Positions 39,401-47,900 of a stretch of 64,000 nucleotides of DNA are shown one piece after another (position 1 is the first letter of the stretch; the number at the start of each line of letters is the position of its first letter). The notes under the pieces were generated by a model. The model did no database searches and was not told the DNA's origin. It worked only from the letters and a program-made list of their open reading frames with translations. The position numbers were made by a program, and so were the translations under genes. This DNA comes from Drosophila persimilis (lineage: Eukaryota; Arthropoda; Insecta; Diptera; Drosophilidae). The stretch lies in the NCBI RefSeq assembly GCF_003286085.1, contig NW_020825288.1, positions 15,438,001-15,502,000 of the forward strand. Direction: 5' to 3'.

Positions 39401-42400
39401 TGCTTTGCTCTCTCAGCAATTCCTGTCTTCGCTCTCTCAGCTATTCCTATCATCGCTCTCTCAGAAGCAAAAGCATCTATGCAAACCCAAGGGAGAGCTG
39501 ACCTTTTTTGTTCACTTTGCTGTTTCCCGATCGGAGCAGTTCTGCTCGCAGGCATTGCTCTTCCAATTCTTTCGTTCCGTTGCTCTCTCAGCAGACCTCT
39601 CTCGCTCTAGGCAACAGTACGGGACCATTGATTGAAGCATCAAACGAACGGGACTCCACTTTGCTGAGTAGTTTCTGTGTTTATTTTGAATTCTTCATAC
39701 TTCAAATCTCCGACACGAATAATAATAACAAGCCATTAAAAGGGATTAACAACCCTTTAAAAGGGAATCAATTTTAATCGAGTTGTAAGCTTACCTTTCC
39801 CTTCAATTTAATTCAATTCACTTAAATTGAATTGAATTGTTTATGGCAGTCACTACTCAAATACGTTGTACTTTGCATTACTAAAATGAGTTTGTCCCAA
39901 AATTTTCGTTACGCCCTTCTGACGTAAACAAACACGAGTAATGAAAATAATGAAAATATGTACATATGTACATATGTTTCTAGTGTTGAACCAGCCAAGC
40001 GGTGGATTTTCCCCGTGGAATACTTTGTTTATCTTCTGTTTTTCTTATGTAATTTTGATTTGTACCGATTGTGATGCGTCTCTTTGTTTGTTAATTAGGG
40101 AGCACAACAAATGAGTTTTTAATATGCCAAGCGAATGAGTTTCGGAGCCGAGACAAAGCCTGGCCTTTTTTGTATTAATTTAATTACCCGAAAGGCGATT
40201 CTAGGCACCGGTTTTGACCAAAAGAATGGCCATATTTGGCTGAGAGAGCTGCATATCAATTATGTCATTATCGAAGGCGCTGAGCCAGTTTTTTGTGTGT
40301 CCAAAAGAAGAAATTTGAATTTGCCTGCAATTCCAGAGCCACTCCGAGGCACTTGTCTTGACTGGTGGCCCGCTCTTCGGACAAGTTGATAACTGCCAGT
40401 ATTTTGGCCGGGGATTGTGTAAATTTGCCTAAAGGCCACTAAACAATCAAATGCATTGGGTGAAAAATGGTCGAGAGAGATGGAAAACTCGACGAGAAAT
40501 GCAAATGAAAATGAAAATCAGGAAAAAAAAAAAATACCCAAGGTAATTCAAACGAAAGCAAAACTGTGGTCTGAAACTGGAACCGGCGGGGACCCTGAGG
40601 AAAAAGTGTTTTGCAACCAGCAACACAGCCTGGACATCGCGTAATTGCAAAATTGCCCGCAGGAGGGCGGTTGGGAGGTGGATTTGATGAAATTTTTACA
40701 TACATTTTATGTATATTGGAAATGCAAAATTTGTATTTAATTAAATCGGATTACTCGCGCAGCGGCAGAAGCCTCGGCAGCAGCCAATCAGGAAGCGAGA
40801 GTGCGTCTGTGGAAAATCCAGGCAACATTGAACTTGAGGCCGAGTCCAAACGGCTGCGTAAATGTTGTGCAACTTGTTTATGGAGCCAGTCCCCCTCCCT
40901 CTTTCTCAGTGATGATTGCAACATCTGTGGCGTGCTGTGCTGTGCTGTGCTGTGCTTTGGTTGTGGTGTGGCAAGAGCGAATTGTTGCAAATCCTGTTTT
41001 TGGTCAAGGCGCTCCAAAATAATTGGGTTAAAATGCATTTAGGGAACGAAAAGTACGTGTCATGTCCGGCAAACCAAGTAATGGCCAAATCGAGCTCGAA
41101 AGTGGCTCGAATGTACGAGTACGAGTAGATCATGCCCCGCCGCACTGGCTGCTTTCTATCTATCTATCCATTTGAGCATCTTATTATGTCAATTATCCCA
41201 TCGCTAATAGAGTCCACGTACGGGACGACGTACGGGACTGTCGCTGACCCGCTGCTGCTGATCGGTGAAATGGAAACGAGAAATTCGCGCTGGAATCATT
41301 TCAAAGTCATTGACACGAGCCGGCCAGTCAGCCAGCCAGCCGCAGACACAGTGGCTGCCACAACGGAACCGTTGTCCGCCAACGTCTCACGTATAACGTA
41401 TGTTTAACTCTGGATTTTATTTCTTCTTTTTCTTTTTTTTTTTGGCAACATTTTACTTTTTCTTTCGACTCCCCCTACCCCAGCGCGCCTCTCTCTTCGC
41501 TCTACCAGTGGAAAATCTTGTTTCGAATGAGCTCCGCCCGGGGATTATTCGTAATGTATTCACGTATTCACGGTAGTGAACCGCTGCCAACCAGATTTAT
41601 GGACCCTCAAACTGTTGGCCTGCAACTGTTGGCCACACTTTGGAGCCGTAATCCAACACAGAAAGTTGACAAAAAAAAAAAAAAAAAAAAAAAACAACTC
41701 GCAAATTATGTAAAAATTTGGGAAGTCTGCTGAAGGTTTTCCACCATCCCGTCCAGGTGCCATCCATGTCGGTAATTAGTCAACTTTTTTGGGTGTTAAA
41801 TGAATGACTGGCGCGGTGACAGTAATTGGTTTTGGTTTCGGTTTGGTTTGGGCATTAGGTAAGCGTCTTTTTCGGAAGTTATTAACGTAATTGCCCGAGG
41901 AAGTGCCAAAATCCATAGAGCCGCAGCATGTGGCTGGGGCCTACATATTTCATCGAACTTTGCCCACATGCCATCCCTTTTTACATTGCCAACATCGGCA
42001 TTTCGACTCATCTTCCATCTGCCGGATCTCCCACGAAGTCAGTGCCAGACAAATGCACACATTCCTTCCATTTCCATCTCCATTTGTATCTCCATCTGCA
42101 TCCCAATTGCGATGGGAAATTGCATTTTCCCCAATGCAAATGCCTCGCACTCGAACTAGAGCACGTTTACCTCAACCAGGAGGGCACCGTTCGTACCACT
42201 CCACCTACAACAACAATCCATCCCCGGGTCAGCGTCCAGTTTAGATATCCATTTCGCGTTGTAATGCCCTGTCATGTCGCACCGACTCTGAATGCCGTCA
42301 ATACTGGATCCCGATGATGATGATAATAAATTTTAAGCCATTCCATCAATACAGAGTACAAGGCGACAGAGCGCCTGAACAGTGGGCAAATAATGCAAAA

Positions 42401-43736
42401 GGATTGAATAGGAAGAGGAGGGATAGATGAAGAAGAAGAGCTCAGTATTGTATTGCAATGGTACAGCCAGTAGTTTTGTTGATGGCAATGATTTTTACCT
42501 CATATCAATGGCATTTTCTATAAACTCTTATGGAAATAAGATCTTATATTCCAGTCTTATATTTTTATTGATTTCAATGTGAAAAGTAATCCTCTTTGAT
42601 ACGATTCTCAATGACAGTCGATCCCTAATTGTTAAGAAATACACATTTGGGGCAAAACCTGATGTTTAGTGATATTTTAAGCAGCTGTGGATGGGGTATC
42701 TCTTTTGGGATCTGTCTAACAACAACATCCACAAAAAAACGCTTATCAGCGAAACTAAAGTCCATCAATATGCCGAGTCAAACACACGACATGTATGTTG
42801 TTTCTACTCCTCTCGGGGATTATATTTGGAAGCATTCCCTTGTGCAAGAGCAGAAAAGCAAAAGAAATTACTCAAAAATCCTTTCATATAATGAAGAATG
42901 GATGAAAGATCTTCTAGAAACTCCAATATATTACCATGCAAAATTATTGAATAATTTTTTAACAATTTCCCGAGGAACTCTAATTAAAGTAAGGCCCTCC
43001 TGGAAGTCCTTGTAGCTTTCACTATAGATTGTAACTTAGAATTTTTTTAAGGGATACAAAATTTGTCTGTTTTTCCATTTTGTGGCCCACTGTGCGGCTT
43101 AGCCGACACTCAACTGACGCAGATGGGTTGGAGGAGGTGGAGAAGGGGAACGGGAGGACGTCATTGCAAACCGCGACGGATTCGCGCATACTTTCGCCTC
43201 CGATACACAAAAATAAACGCAACTTTGCGCACGTATTCGGGATTTCGGATGTTATCGCATCCAAAGGTATTTAAACATCATTTTCATATTGTCAAATGCC
43301 GTCAACGATGGTCGATGGCCAGCCCCCCCCCGCCGTGGAAAGCCCGTATTTCCCTAGTCCTACGCGATTCAGATGCAGATTCGTGGGTTTTTTGCGGGGG
43401 AGGAGGAACAAACATATTTGGATGATTGCATAATTTCTAATATTCCGTTGGCAAAGCAGAGAACGACGACACTTTTGAGTGCAGAGTGCCAGTGCCGCCA
43501 GTGTTGAAAGTGTTGGTGTTGGTGTTGCTGTTGGTGTTGTTGAGAAGCTACGACCTTGCTCCCGTTCAGTCACCCAATCAACAGGGGAAAAAAAGACACA
43601 CAGCGAAACATGGAAACTGGTTCCGTTCGATTCTAACTAACTTGGCTGAAACGGGGCTAACCTAATGGATGGATATGCACTTACCAAATGCCAGTGGCAG
43701 AAGCCAAAAGCTCGATCCTCCGCTGGGAATCCACAT
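13363..43736 (-). CDS. CG14304: Secreted mucin-like chitin-binding protein, one CBM14 domain
   Basis: Eight coding exons on the minus strand: 43736-43685, 19048-18474, 18374-17869, 17106-16369, 15261-14456, 14396-14191, 14126-13984 and 13927-13363. All phases match, giving 1196 residues. Exon 1 (MWIPSGGSSFWLLPLAF) and the start of exon 2 (ACLVPFNQA) form a signal peptide. Then come about 870 residues of Gln/His/Pro-rich low complexity with long polyQ runs. A peritrophin-A (CBM14) domain follows at about 918-976, introduced by GRAGIDYP and with six cysteines (FEC, NCQ, YC, LC, TC, KC) and CDWWFNVKC. The tail is acidic and helical. Such proteins bind chitin in cuticle or other extracellular matrix. 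Intron 1 is 24.6 kb and holds two genes. The intron between 18473 and 18375 starts with GC (GC-AG). The name rests on the neighbouring TSSK and on domain layout. Confidence 0.87.
16074..16186. mobile_element. pogo-type MITE (113 bp) in the third intron from the 3' side
   Basis: Perfect 12-bp terminal inverted repeats (CAGTCGAACTTC and GAAGTTCGACTG) are flanked by TA on both sides (16072-16073 and 16187-16188), the target site used by pogo/Tc1-type transposases. The interior is AT-rich and non-coding, so it is a non-autonomous element. It sits between 15262 and 16368, an intron of the chitin-binding gene. Diverged relatives end at 27471 and span about 33411-33482. Confidence 0.75.
17050..17079 (-). 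repeat. Coding hexamer repeat, five GCATCC units
   Basis: Five direct copies of a 6-bp unit encode an Ala-Ser repeat within the low-complexity region of the chitin-binding protein. Unit number is likely to vary between individuals without breaking the frame. Confidence 0.8.
18292..18331 (-). repeat. CAG/CAA repeat encoding polyglutamine
   Basis: A near-pure CAG run encodes about ten glutamines in exon 3 of the chitin-binding gene. Similar shorter runs occur at about 18080-18102 and 18713-18752. Confidence 0.85.
18375..18473 (-). other. GC-AG intron with a CA microsatellite at its acceptor
   Basis: On the minus strand the donor reads AAG|GCAAGT, the exact consensus of the rare GC-AG class. 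The acceptor is the last CACAG of a (CA)n run (18375-18400). Both flanking exons are phase 0 and join in one long open frame. The nearest GT option (CAA|GTAGAC) would shift the frame. Confidence 0.75.
19190..19440 (-). mobile_element. CTCTC-rich dispersed element, copy C
   Basis: Read on the minus strand this stretch contains AACAAACGGGACTC, then CTCTC repeats, then CTTTGCTGCGTAGTTTTTG. The same string with few changes occurs near 39646-39683 and 47819-47855. There is no coding capacity. The boundaries are approximate. Confidence 0.5.
20460..20465 (+). other. Perfect splice-donor match in the TSSK 5' leader
   Basis: AAG|GTAAGT lies 150 bases upstream of the TSSK start codon, with possible acceptors at 20500 or 20505. 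The implied intron would be only about 41-46 bases, shorter than usual for flies, so use is uncertain. It could also feed a different acceptor. Confidence 0.25.
20615..21523 (+). CDS. CG14305: Testis-specific serine/threonine kinase (TSSK family)
   Basis: An intronless 302-residue kinase, the usual length for this small-kinase family, almost all catalytic domain. Visible motifs: glycine loop IGEGSYATV (about 36-44), the ACK lysine in LACKII, HRDLKCEN catalytic loop, ADFGFA, AAPEV with the preceding TYCGSAAY activation segment, and SLGVILFIMMNAKMPFDD, which is typical of TSSK/AMPK-branch kinases. TSSKs act in spermatids after meiosis; the fly TSSK (CG14305) is known to be needed for male fertility and chromatin change in sperm. 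The start at 20615 is the first ATG of the frame, just before the conserved MSKFNTSVSGRQ. The gene sits inside the 24.6-kb first intron of the chitin-binding gene, on the opposite strand. Its GC-rich coding sequence stands out from the AT-rich intron. Confidence 0.93.
   Translation: MSKFNTSVSGRQLSTRSSDVDALAQRGYNVGHKIGEGSYATVITAGYSDDSGHGVNLACKIIDKARAPTDFVNKFFPRELDILTKIDHPNIIQIHSILQRGPKIFIFMRFAENGDLLSHIKKMGPIEEKQSKIWFLQMAKALRYLHNIDIAHRDLKCENILLSKRLNIKLADFGFARYCRDDGGIEMKSDTYCGSAAYAAPEVVSGRPYDPKLADAWSLGVILFIMMNAKMPFDDSNLTKLLEDQRNRKFAFRRKLQDSITAPAKATVSVLLEPESAARWNLREILKCAWLRSVDQPETADP
22487..22637. mobile_element. Fold-back (inverted-repeat) element, copy 1
   Basis: The left arm contains GGTCCGC, then CTCTCTTTCGGGTCTT (22501-22516). 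The right arm begins AAGACCCGAAAAGAGAG (22597-22613), its near-perfect reverse complement, and ends in GGAGCACCTTG. An inner pair (GCTCAGTACAACTGAGAGC) makes a second hairpin. The centre carries a GAGA tract. A related copy lies at 24511-24628. No coding capacity. Confidence 0.65.
24511..24628. mobile_element. Fold-back (inverted-repeat) element, copy 2
   Basis: The outer ends are exact inverted repeats, CAAGGCGG and CCGCCTTG. Inside them TTCGGGTCTT pairs with the GGCCCCGAAAAGAGAG arm. The middle shares TTTGATGACGTGTTTGATGC-like sequence with copy 1 (TTTGACGCCATGTTTAATGC). It lies about 140 bases past the polyadenylation signal of the Tom6-like gene. Confidence 0.65.
24769..24774 (-). terminator. 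Polyadenylation signal of the Tom6-like gene
   Basis: AATAAA on the minus strand, 74 bases after the stop codon. It is followed within six bases by an A-rich tract (TAAAGAAAAAAAGAAATA, read on the minus strand, 24764-24747), at the distance where a processed transcript would carry its poly(A) tail. Confidence 0.55.
24848..25006 (-). CDS. Tom6-like mitochondrial outer-membrane microprotein, probable retrogene
   Basis: An intact 52-residue frame, intronless, beginning MLNTANLLCFARGIYHNEF and ending MPDVGPA. It aligns with the C-terminal two-thirds of animal TOM6: RG[IV]Y, then N[DE]F, then a single membrane segment (about 24-37), then GVLLAKKL against GVWLARNL, then [ED]LM and a closing Pro/Gly-rich tail. 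TOM6 is a small tail-anchored subunit that stabilises the TOM protein-import channel. The start context (ATCAAAATG) is a good fly match. The lack of introns, the compact 3' UTR with AATAAA, and the A-rich tract just after it point to an mRNA-derived copy. It lies in the long intron of the chitin-binding gene, on the same strand, 3.3 kb from the TSSK. Fly retrocopies of mitochondrial import genes are often testis-expressed, so that is my guess for this one. The short length makes homology probable, not certain. Confidence 0.58.
   Translation of the reverse strand: MLNTANLLCFARGIYHNEFQWTLGKSFAFFFTGVLLAKKLVGLELMPDVGPA
27385..27471. mobile_element. Degenerate relative of the pogo-type MITE
   Basis: The right end reads GCTCGACTG followed by TA. 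The body shares TTCTGG, AAATGAATTCTATATTACGAATT-like and CGAATTTC stretches with the 33411-33482 copy. The left terminus is eroded, so the start is approximate. Confidence 0.4.
27919..28940. repeat. 1-kb segment bracketed by about 60-bp direct repeats
   Basis: AAGTAATCATCCGATGCTCGG near 27919 and AAGTAATCATCCGATGTTCGG near 28881 begin two similar stretches that both continue to a (GA/CA)TATCT(C/A)AGATC motif. Between them lie a CTCTC-rich block (28155-28290) and unclassified DNA of higher GC. A composite or degraded mobile element is likely; the family is unknown. Confidence 0.4.
33411..33482. mobile_element. Short pogo-type MITE relative
   Basis: Begins CAGTGTTCTGG and ends AATTTCGACTG. It holds TTCGTTGTATCGAATTTCG, typical of the interior of this family. 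It is smaller (72 bp) and more diverged than the copy at 16074. Confidence 0.45.
36445..36477. repeat. Poly(C) run of 33 bases
   Basis: An uninterrupted homopolymer of 33 C. A G-run of comparable length occurs at 61415-61441. Runs like these are unusual in fly DNA, and their exact length may be unreliable. Confidence 0.9.
39240..39690 (+). mobile_element. CTCTC-rich dispersed element, copy A
   Basis: Repeated GCTCTCTCAG blocks spaced by 20-30 bases, then AAACGAACGGGACTC, CTTTGCTGAGTAGTTTCTG and TTCTTCATAC. The same order and similar wording occur in copies B and C. Small open frames across it are by-products of the repeats. Confidence 0.5.
39803..39839. repeat. AT-rich hairpin
   Basis: CAATTTAATTCAATTCA is followed by its near reverse complement AAATTGAATTGAATTG. 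It immediately precedes (minus strand) a consensus-like donor AAAG|GTAAGC at about 39791-39796, with no start codon close by. Confidence 0.5.
43685..43736 (-). CDS. CG14304: Signal-peptide exon of the chitin-binding gene
   Basis: ATG plus 16 codons and one base, then a strong donor (TTTG|GTAAGT on the minus strand). The hydrophobic run FWLLPLAF joins in phase 1 to exon 2 at 19048, which continues AACLVPFNQA. Exon 2 needs exactly a phase-1 partner and lacks its own start. This was the best match I found upstream on the strand. A cDNA joining 43685 to 19048 would prove it. Confidence 0.75.
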
Positions 43737-44479
43737 GATTCGCTGCTTTGTATTTTTGTGGGGGATTTTGACACTCTCTTTATTGTCTCGTATTCCTGTT
43801 TGATTCCTAAACAACCATATTCGTTGAACAACTGAAAGTATTTATCATCGCCGAATAAATATTAAATTAATTTATTGACTTTGTTGTTGACCAAATGAAG
43901 AGAAATGTATCTCCCGTGGCGACATTCGTTTTGGGTTTAACATAAAAAGTTCTAGAACAGGGCGTTGTCTCACACAAAAAGAAAAGAATGTCTCTTGTTT
44001 CTTGTCTCTTGGTGTAATTTGAAGCGACAAACTATGCCGGAAAGGTTTTCTTTTCTGGGTGAAATCTGGCCGTAAGCCTCTATTAACATAGATTTCTTTG
44101 CCAAAGGTTTTTTTCTCTTTGAAACATTTCCTATTAACACTTCAAAGATTTACACTAAATGGTCTTTCATCTGCGGTCGGCGTCTCTCTTTGGTGGTTAA
44201 AGTAAATTGGGGCATAAATCTAGATACTTTTGAAAGGGTCATTTGTTTTCTGGTTTGTGGTTTGCAGGTCACAATATTTTTGTTCTATTTAAAATCTCTG
44301 CTCACAAAATTTCACATTTATTTGGTTTTACACAATATGCAAATTTGTTCTTCTAAGAATTATAATCGTTTGTGCGAAAACTTTCACATATCAAAATATT
44401 GTATCGGAAATACCCAACGGCGGGGGGTTGACAGTTCATAATTTTATCAAAAATATTTCTATGACATGTAACTGCATTT

Positions 44480-44640
44480 TGGGGGCAGGCAACAAAACGA
44501 ACCGAAAGCGAAACCTAGACGACGACGAACGATGGAGAGCGGCGCGATATTTTCGTTCACGGCGCACGCGCAACGTTCCAATTGAAACTGAGTCTGATCG
44601 TGCGGCGGCGCGATTGTTTATTTGAATGTTTGCACTGCTT
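44480..44640 (-). promoter_or_regulatory. Candidate TATA-less promoter for the chitin-binding gene
   Basis: A CpG-rich island of about 150 bases in AT-rich DNA, with an exact initiator TCAGTT on the minus strand (A+1 at 44589). It lies about 850 bases upstream of the signal-peptide exon. No TATA box is visible 30 bases upstream. It could also serve an unseen transcript on the plus strand. Confidence 0.35.
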
Positions 44641-47419
44641 GCCGCAGTGCGGGATCCGAACTGCTTGCTTGGCTCTCTCTCTAGCTCTAGCTCTCTCGCT
44701 GCCGCAGCTGTTTGGGGGCCAGTCGCGTGCTTGGGCAGGGAGGGCGGCCTGTGTGTTGCCTTAGGTCAGGTCTCTCGGCTCTGCCTTGTTTCTGCTTCGC
44801 CTCTAAATTTAACTACCGTATTCGCCAGCTGCCTTGTGGCTTGTAATGAAGACATTAACCGACAATTACCAGGGTGGCCATCTTATTACAGCCGCATGAT
44901 GATGGTCTCCGCGTGACAGCCGGCCCTTCCTTGGGCTATGGGCCTTGGTACTGGGTCGTGTGTTCTGTCTGGTTCAATCATCATCTTTGCATTCTCCTTT
45001 CACCTTTGCACTTTCTATCGCTATGAAATTACTCACAAAATATGATCAGCTCATCCCACATAATTATTTGCGAAATTTTCAATTCAATTTCGCCAAGCCA
45101 CGCGATCGGAATGGGTTTGCCATGCCGTTACCCTATAACGTAAGGTGTGTCTGGAATGGGCCAGAGTTTGTTTCAGGGGAAATATATGTATATTTATGTA
45201 TTTATATATATAATATTTACAAAATATATTCGAATATTTTTATAATTATTTAAAATTATATTATAATATCAATATAAAGAATTATTGGAACATTTAAAAA
45301 CCATTTCATCGTAACTTGAATTATGGCATGAATATTAGTGAATCTATAAAGTCTTCTGGACTTAACCACGTCTCAGAGAAAGCCATTAAATCTATTAGTG
45401 TGTACATATATTTATGCTCCATTCTTACCATGTTTCATATTAAATATGTATATCTTCGTTCTGAACATTATACAGTTATGGAATGATCACAGTAGTAGTA
45501 ATTTAATAATTTAAGGAAGGGTATTCTTCCTTTTGTTCTACACTTTTCGAACAGCATTTCTTAGGTCAAACTACATTCAGACAAGTTGCCTCGGGATCGT
45601 TGGAAACTATTTCTCCTTGCTTATAGCGAGAATAAGGAGAACTCTGACTCTTCAGCATCGCGCACTCGTGTCTATTTCTCTGCCAGTATGGAAGAGCAAT
45701 AAAGAATTCAATTATACGTGTCTTAAGTACTTAAAAAGATCTCAGCACCCCTCTTTTTTGATTGATACGTTTATATATGATTTTTTAGGCCGGGCTGTTC
45801 GAAATCTCATTTATATCCATAAATATTTTTGTATAATCTCTATATCTGTAGAGTACTTATAATTCGCCATAAAACACCCCACATATCATACCCATTTCTC
45901 TCATAATATATGGGTCCCATCATATTTTAGCATATATTTTAATATCTGGCCAAGCCCCAACTTCATTGTGCGAATTTTGAAAAATTTGATTTAATTGAAT
46001 TCAATTTAATTAAAAGTGTTATAAATCATGTGGTGAAATTTTGTGCGGGACACGCATTGGTTTTGGCCTGGCCCAATGACTTGGCCCCATCCATCCCCAA
46101 TGCATTGTAAATTTCCTTTCGTTTTTTGTATTTAATGGATGTCGCTCTTTTCCACAGCATTTACATAATCTGCCAGTTTTTCAAGTTCAGCGAAAAACAA
46201 AAGAAAATGCAGGCGAAACGGATTTCAAGTTTAAATGAATTGTTGAATGAATTGAATGGAATAGAAATTATACATAATTTCCCCTGTTCACCCATAAATA
46301 ATTAATGAACCCCCCCAAGGGGGTAATCGAATGAAAGTGCCAGTCGAGTGCCAGCATTAAATCTCGTGATAAGTGCTTGAGGTCGTGTTGTATGGGAGAG
46401 AAGACTGTTGCTGGCTGGCTGGCAATTTATTATCTCTTATATTTCTATGGGCTTATAAGTGCCCAATCCTCCGGTATGGTCATTGTCTGTGGCGGCAGCC
46501 CGAGGCCTTCGTGTACAAAGTTGTTGGAGAGCCTACAAGCGGAGGAAGGATCATGCATATGGGAGTACAGGGAGTACATGGAGAGTGGAGCACGTGCCAA
46601 AACATGGTTTAGAAAGTGCCCGAAGGCACTGCCTGCCTAGGCATCGGAGCCTGCTTGTGTGTGTGGTGTGTGCGTGTGTGTGTTTAGTTTGAAATGGTCG
46701 ATAAAAAAGCGATTACTAAATTCAATTTAGTCACAAAGCATCGACGACACCTTTGTGGGATTTTCAATTATATTGCCCGTCCGGAGAAATATGCCCGGCC
46801 ATGCCAGTCAGCCTGTGGACTTGTTTCCCTACTCCCCCCTTCCCCAGCTCCCGGTCCAGCTCCAGCACCAGCACCAGTTCCGCAATGGAAAATGTGGCCA
46901 GCAAAAAGGCAAAATGCAAAGCGCCAAAGGCGTGAAAATAATCCATAAAAAGGAAAGCCATAAAAAGAGAGAACTCTCGAGGAGAAAAAAACAGAAATGA
47001 AAGAAAAAGTAGCTAACGAAGAAGAAGAAGGAGGGCGGGGTGCCCACACAAAAGCTCTCCGACTGAAAGAGCAAAAAGCGCGCTTAAATGATTTTGAATT
47101 GTGGACAAACATTGGCGACATGGAAATAGACGGTCGGACGCGGACGCGGACGCGGCATGGACAAGGATCCGGGCGGGGACACGGACACGGGTTGACGTTG
47201 TCAACATTGTAGCTGCGGCTTCTGGCTAAAATGTTTGTGGCTGCTGCTGCGGTTGCCGCTGGGATGCTGGTTAAAAATAGTGCCAGGCAAAGACCCGAAC
47301 ACAAGCTGCAAAAATCACGCGCCATGAATCGTACAAAGCGCAATTGAATGGAACTCCTCTTCTCTTGGTCAGCGCGCGGGCAGGGGACCGGGGACCACAG
47401 TTGTAGGGATAGATGGCTC

Positions 47420-47900
47420 TCTGACTTTGACTTTGGTTTTACGCTTGTTGGGCGATCGGGTCTTTTCGGCTTGGGACTCTCTTTGGCAAGTCCGCAGAGC
47501 TCGTATTGGTGCAGTCGCGATTGTCGTTTATTATGCTTTTACGCAATACATGTTCTCGCATTGCATTTATTGCATTTGCTCTCTCACCAATAACAAAAAC
47601 GGTACAAGCGCAGGCGAACTTCTTTCTGTCCCGATCTTGTCGGCAAACGATAGCAGCTCGTCGTTTGATTTGACGAGCGTCGCTCCTAATCGCACGCATT
47701 CCAAGCTCTCGTTCAATCCCTCTCTCAGAAACAAAAACAAGTGCAAGGGCTTTGTCGACTCTCGCTCTCAGGCCGCGCTCTCAGTAAATATACGGTACCT
47801 CGTGTGTAGCTTATAGAATAACGAACGGAATTTGTCTTTGCTGCGTAGTTTCTGCTATGCTTATGCTAAACTTATTCATCATTCGAACACACTGAACCCT
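47420..47900 (+). mobile_element. CTCTC-rich dispersed element, copy B
   Basis: Contains TGCTCTCTCACC and CCCTCTCTCAG blocks, then ATAACGAACGGAATT and CTTTGCTGCGTAGTTTCTG, and ends near the palindrome ACCCTCGAGGGT (47888-47899). It shares its right half with copies A and C. Non-coding. Confidence 0.5.

Larger units (their letters stand above)
25007..43684 (-). other. Remaining part of the 24.6-kb first intron
   Basis: Apart from the repeats listed separately I see no supported gene in this stretch. It alternates AT-rich DNA (notably 35.2-35.8 and 37.9-38.7 kb, with A-runs and T-rich tracts) and blocks of normal composition (25.3-26.9, 29.4-30.0, 31.7-33.2, 40.1-42.4 kb). The latter are where conserved regulatory DNA would be expected. 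Simple repeats: GATACA near 25894, TGGCAC x5 at 29479-29508, GAG near 33944, poly(C) at 36445-36477. Weak open frames (for example 42629-43015) have no recognisable motifs and AT-biased codons. Confidence 0.6.

Noticed and set aside
39785-39797. Strong minus-strand splice donor as a first exon of the chitin-binding gene
   Set aside because: No in-frame ATG or signal peptide precedes it; the exon at 43685-43736 fits in phase and content.
42629-43015. 128-codon plus-strand frame
   Set aside because: AT-biased codons, no domain, no good start context or splice partners; chance in a long intron.
45533-45862. 109-codon plus-strand frame
   Set aside because: Random-looking hydrophobic translation of AT-rich DNA with no recognised family.
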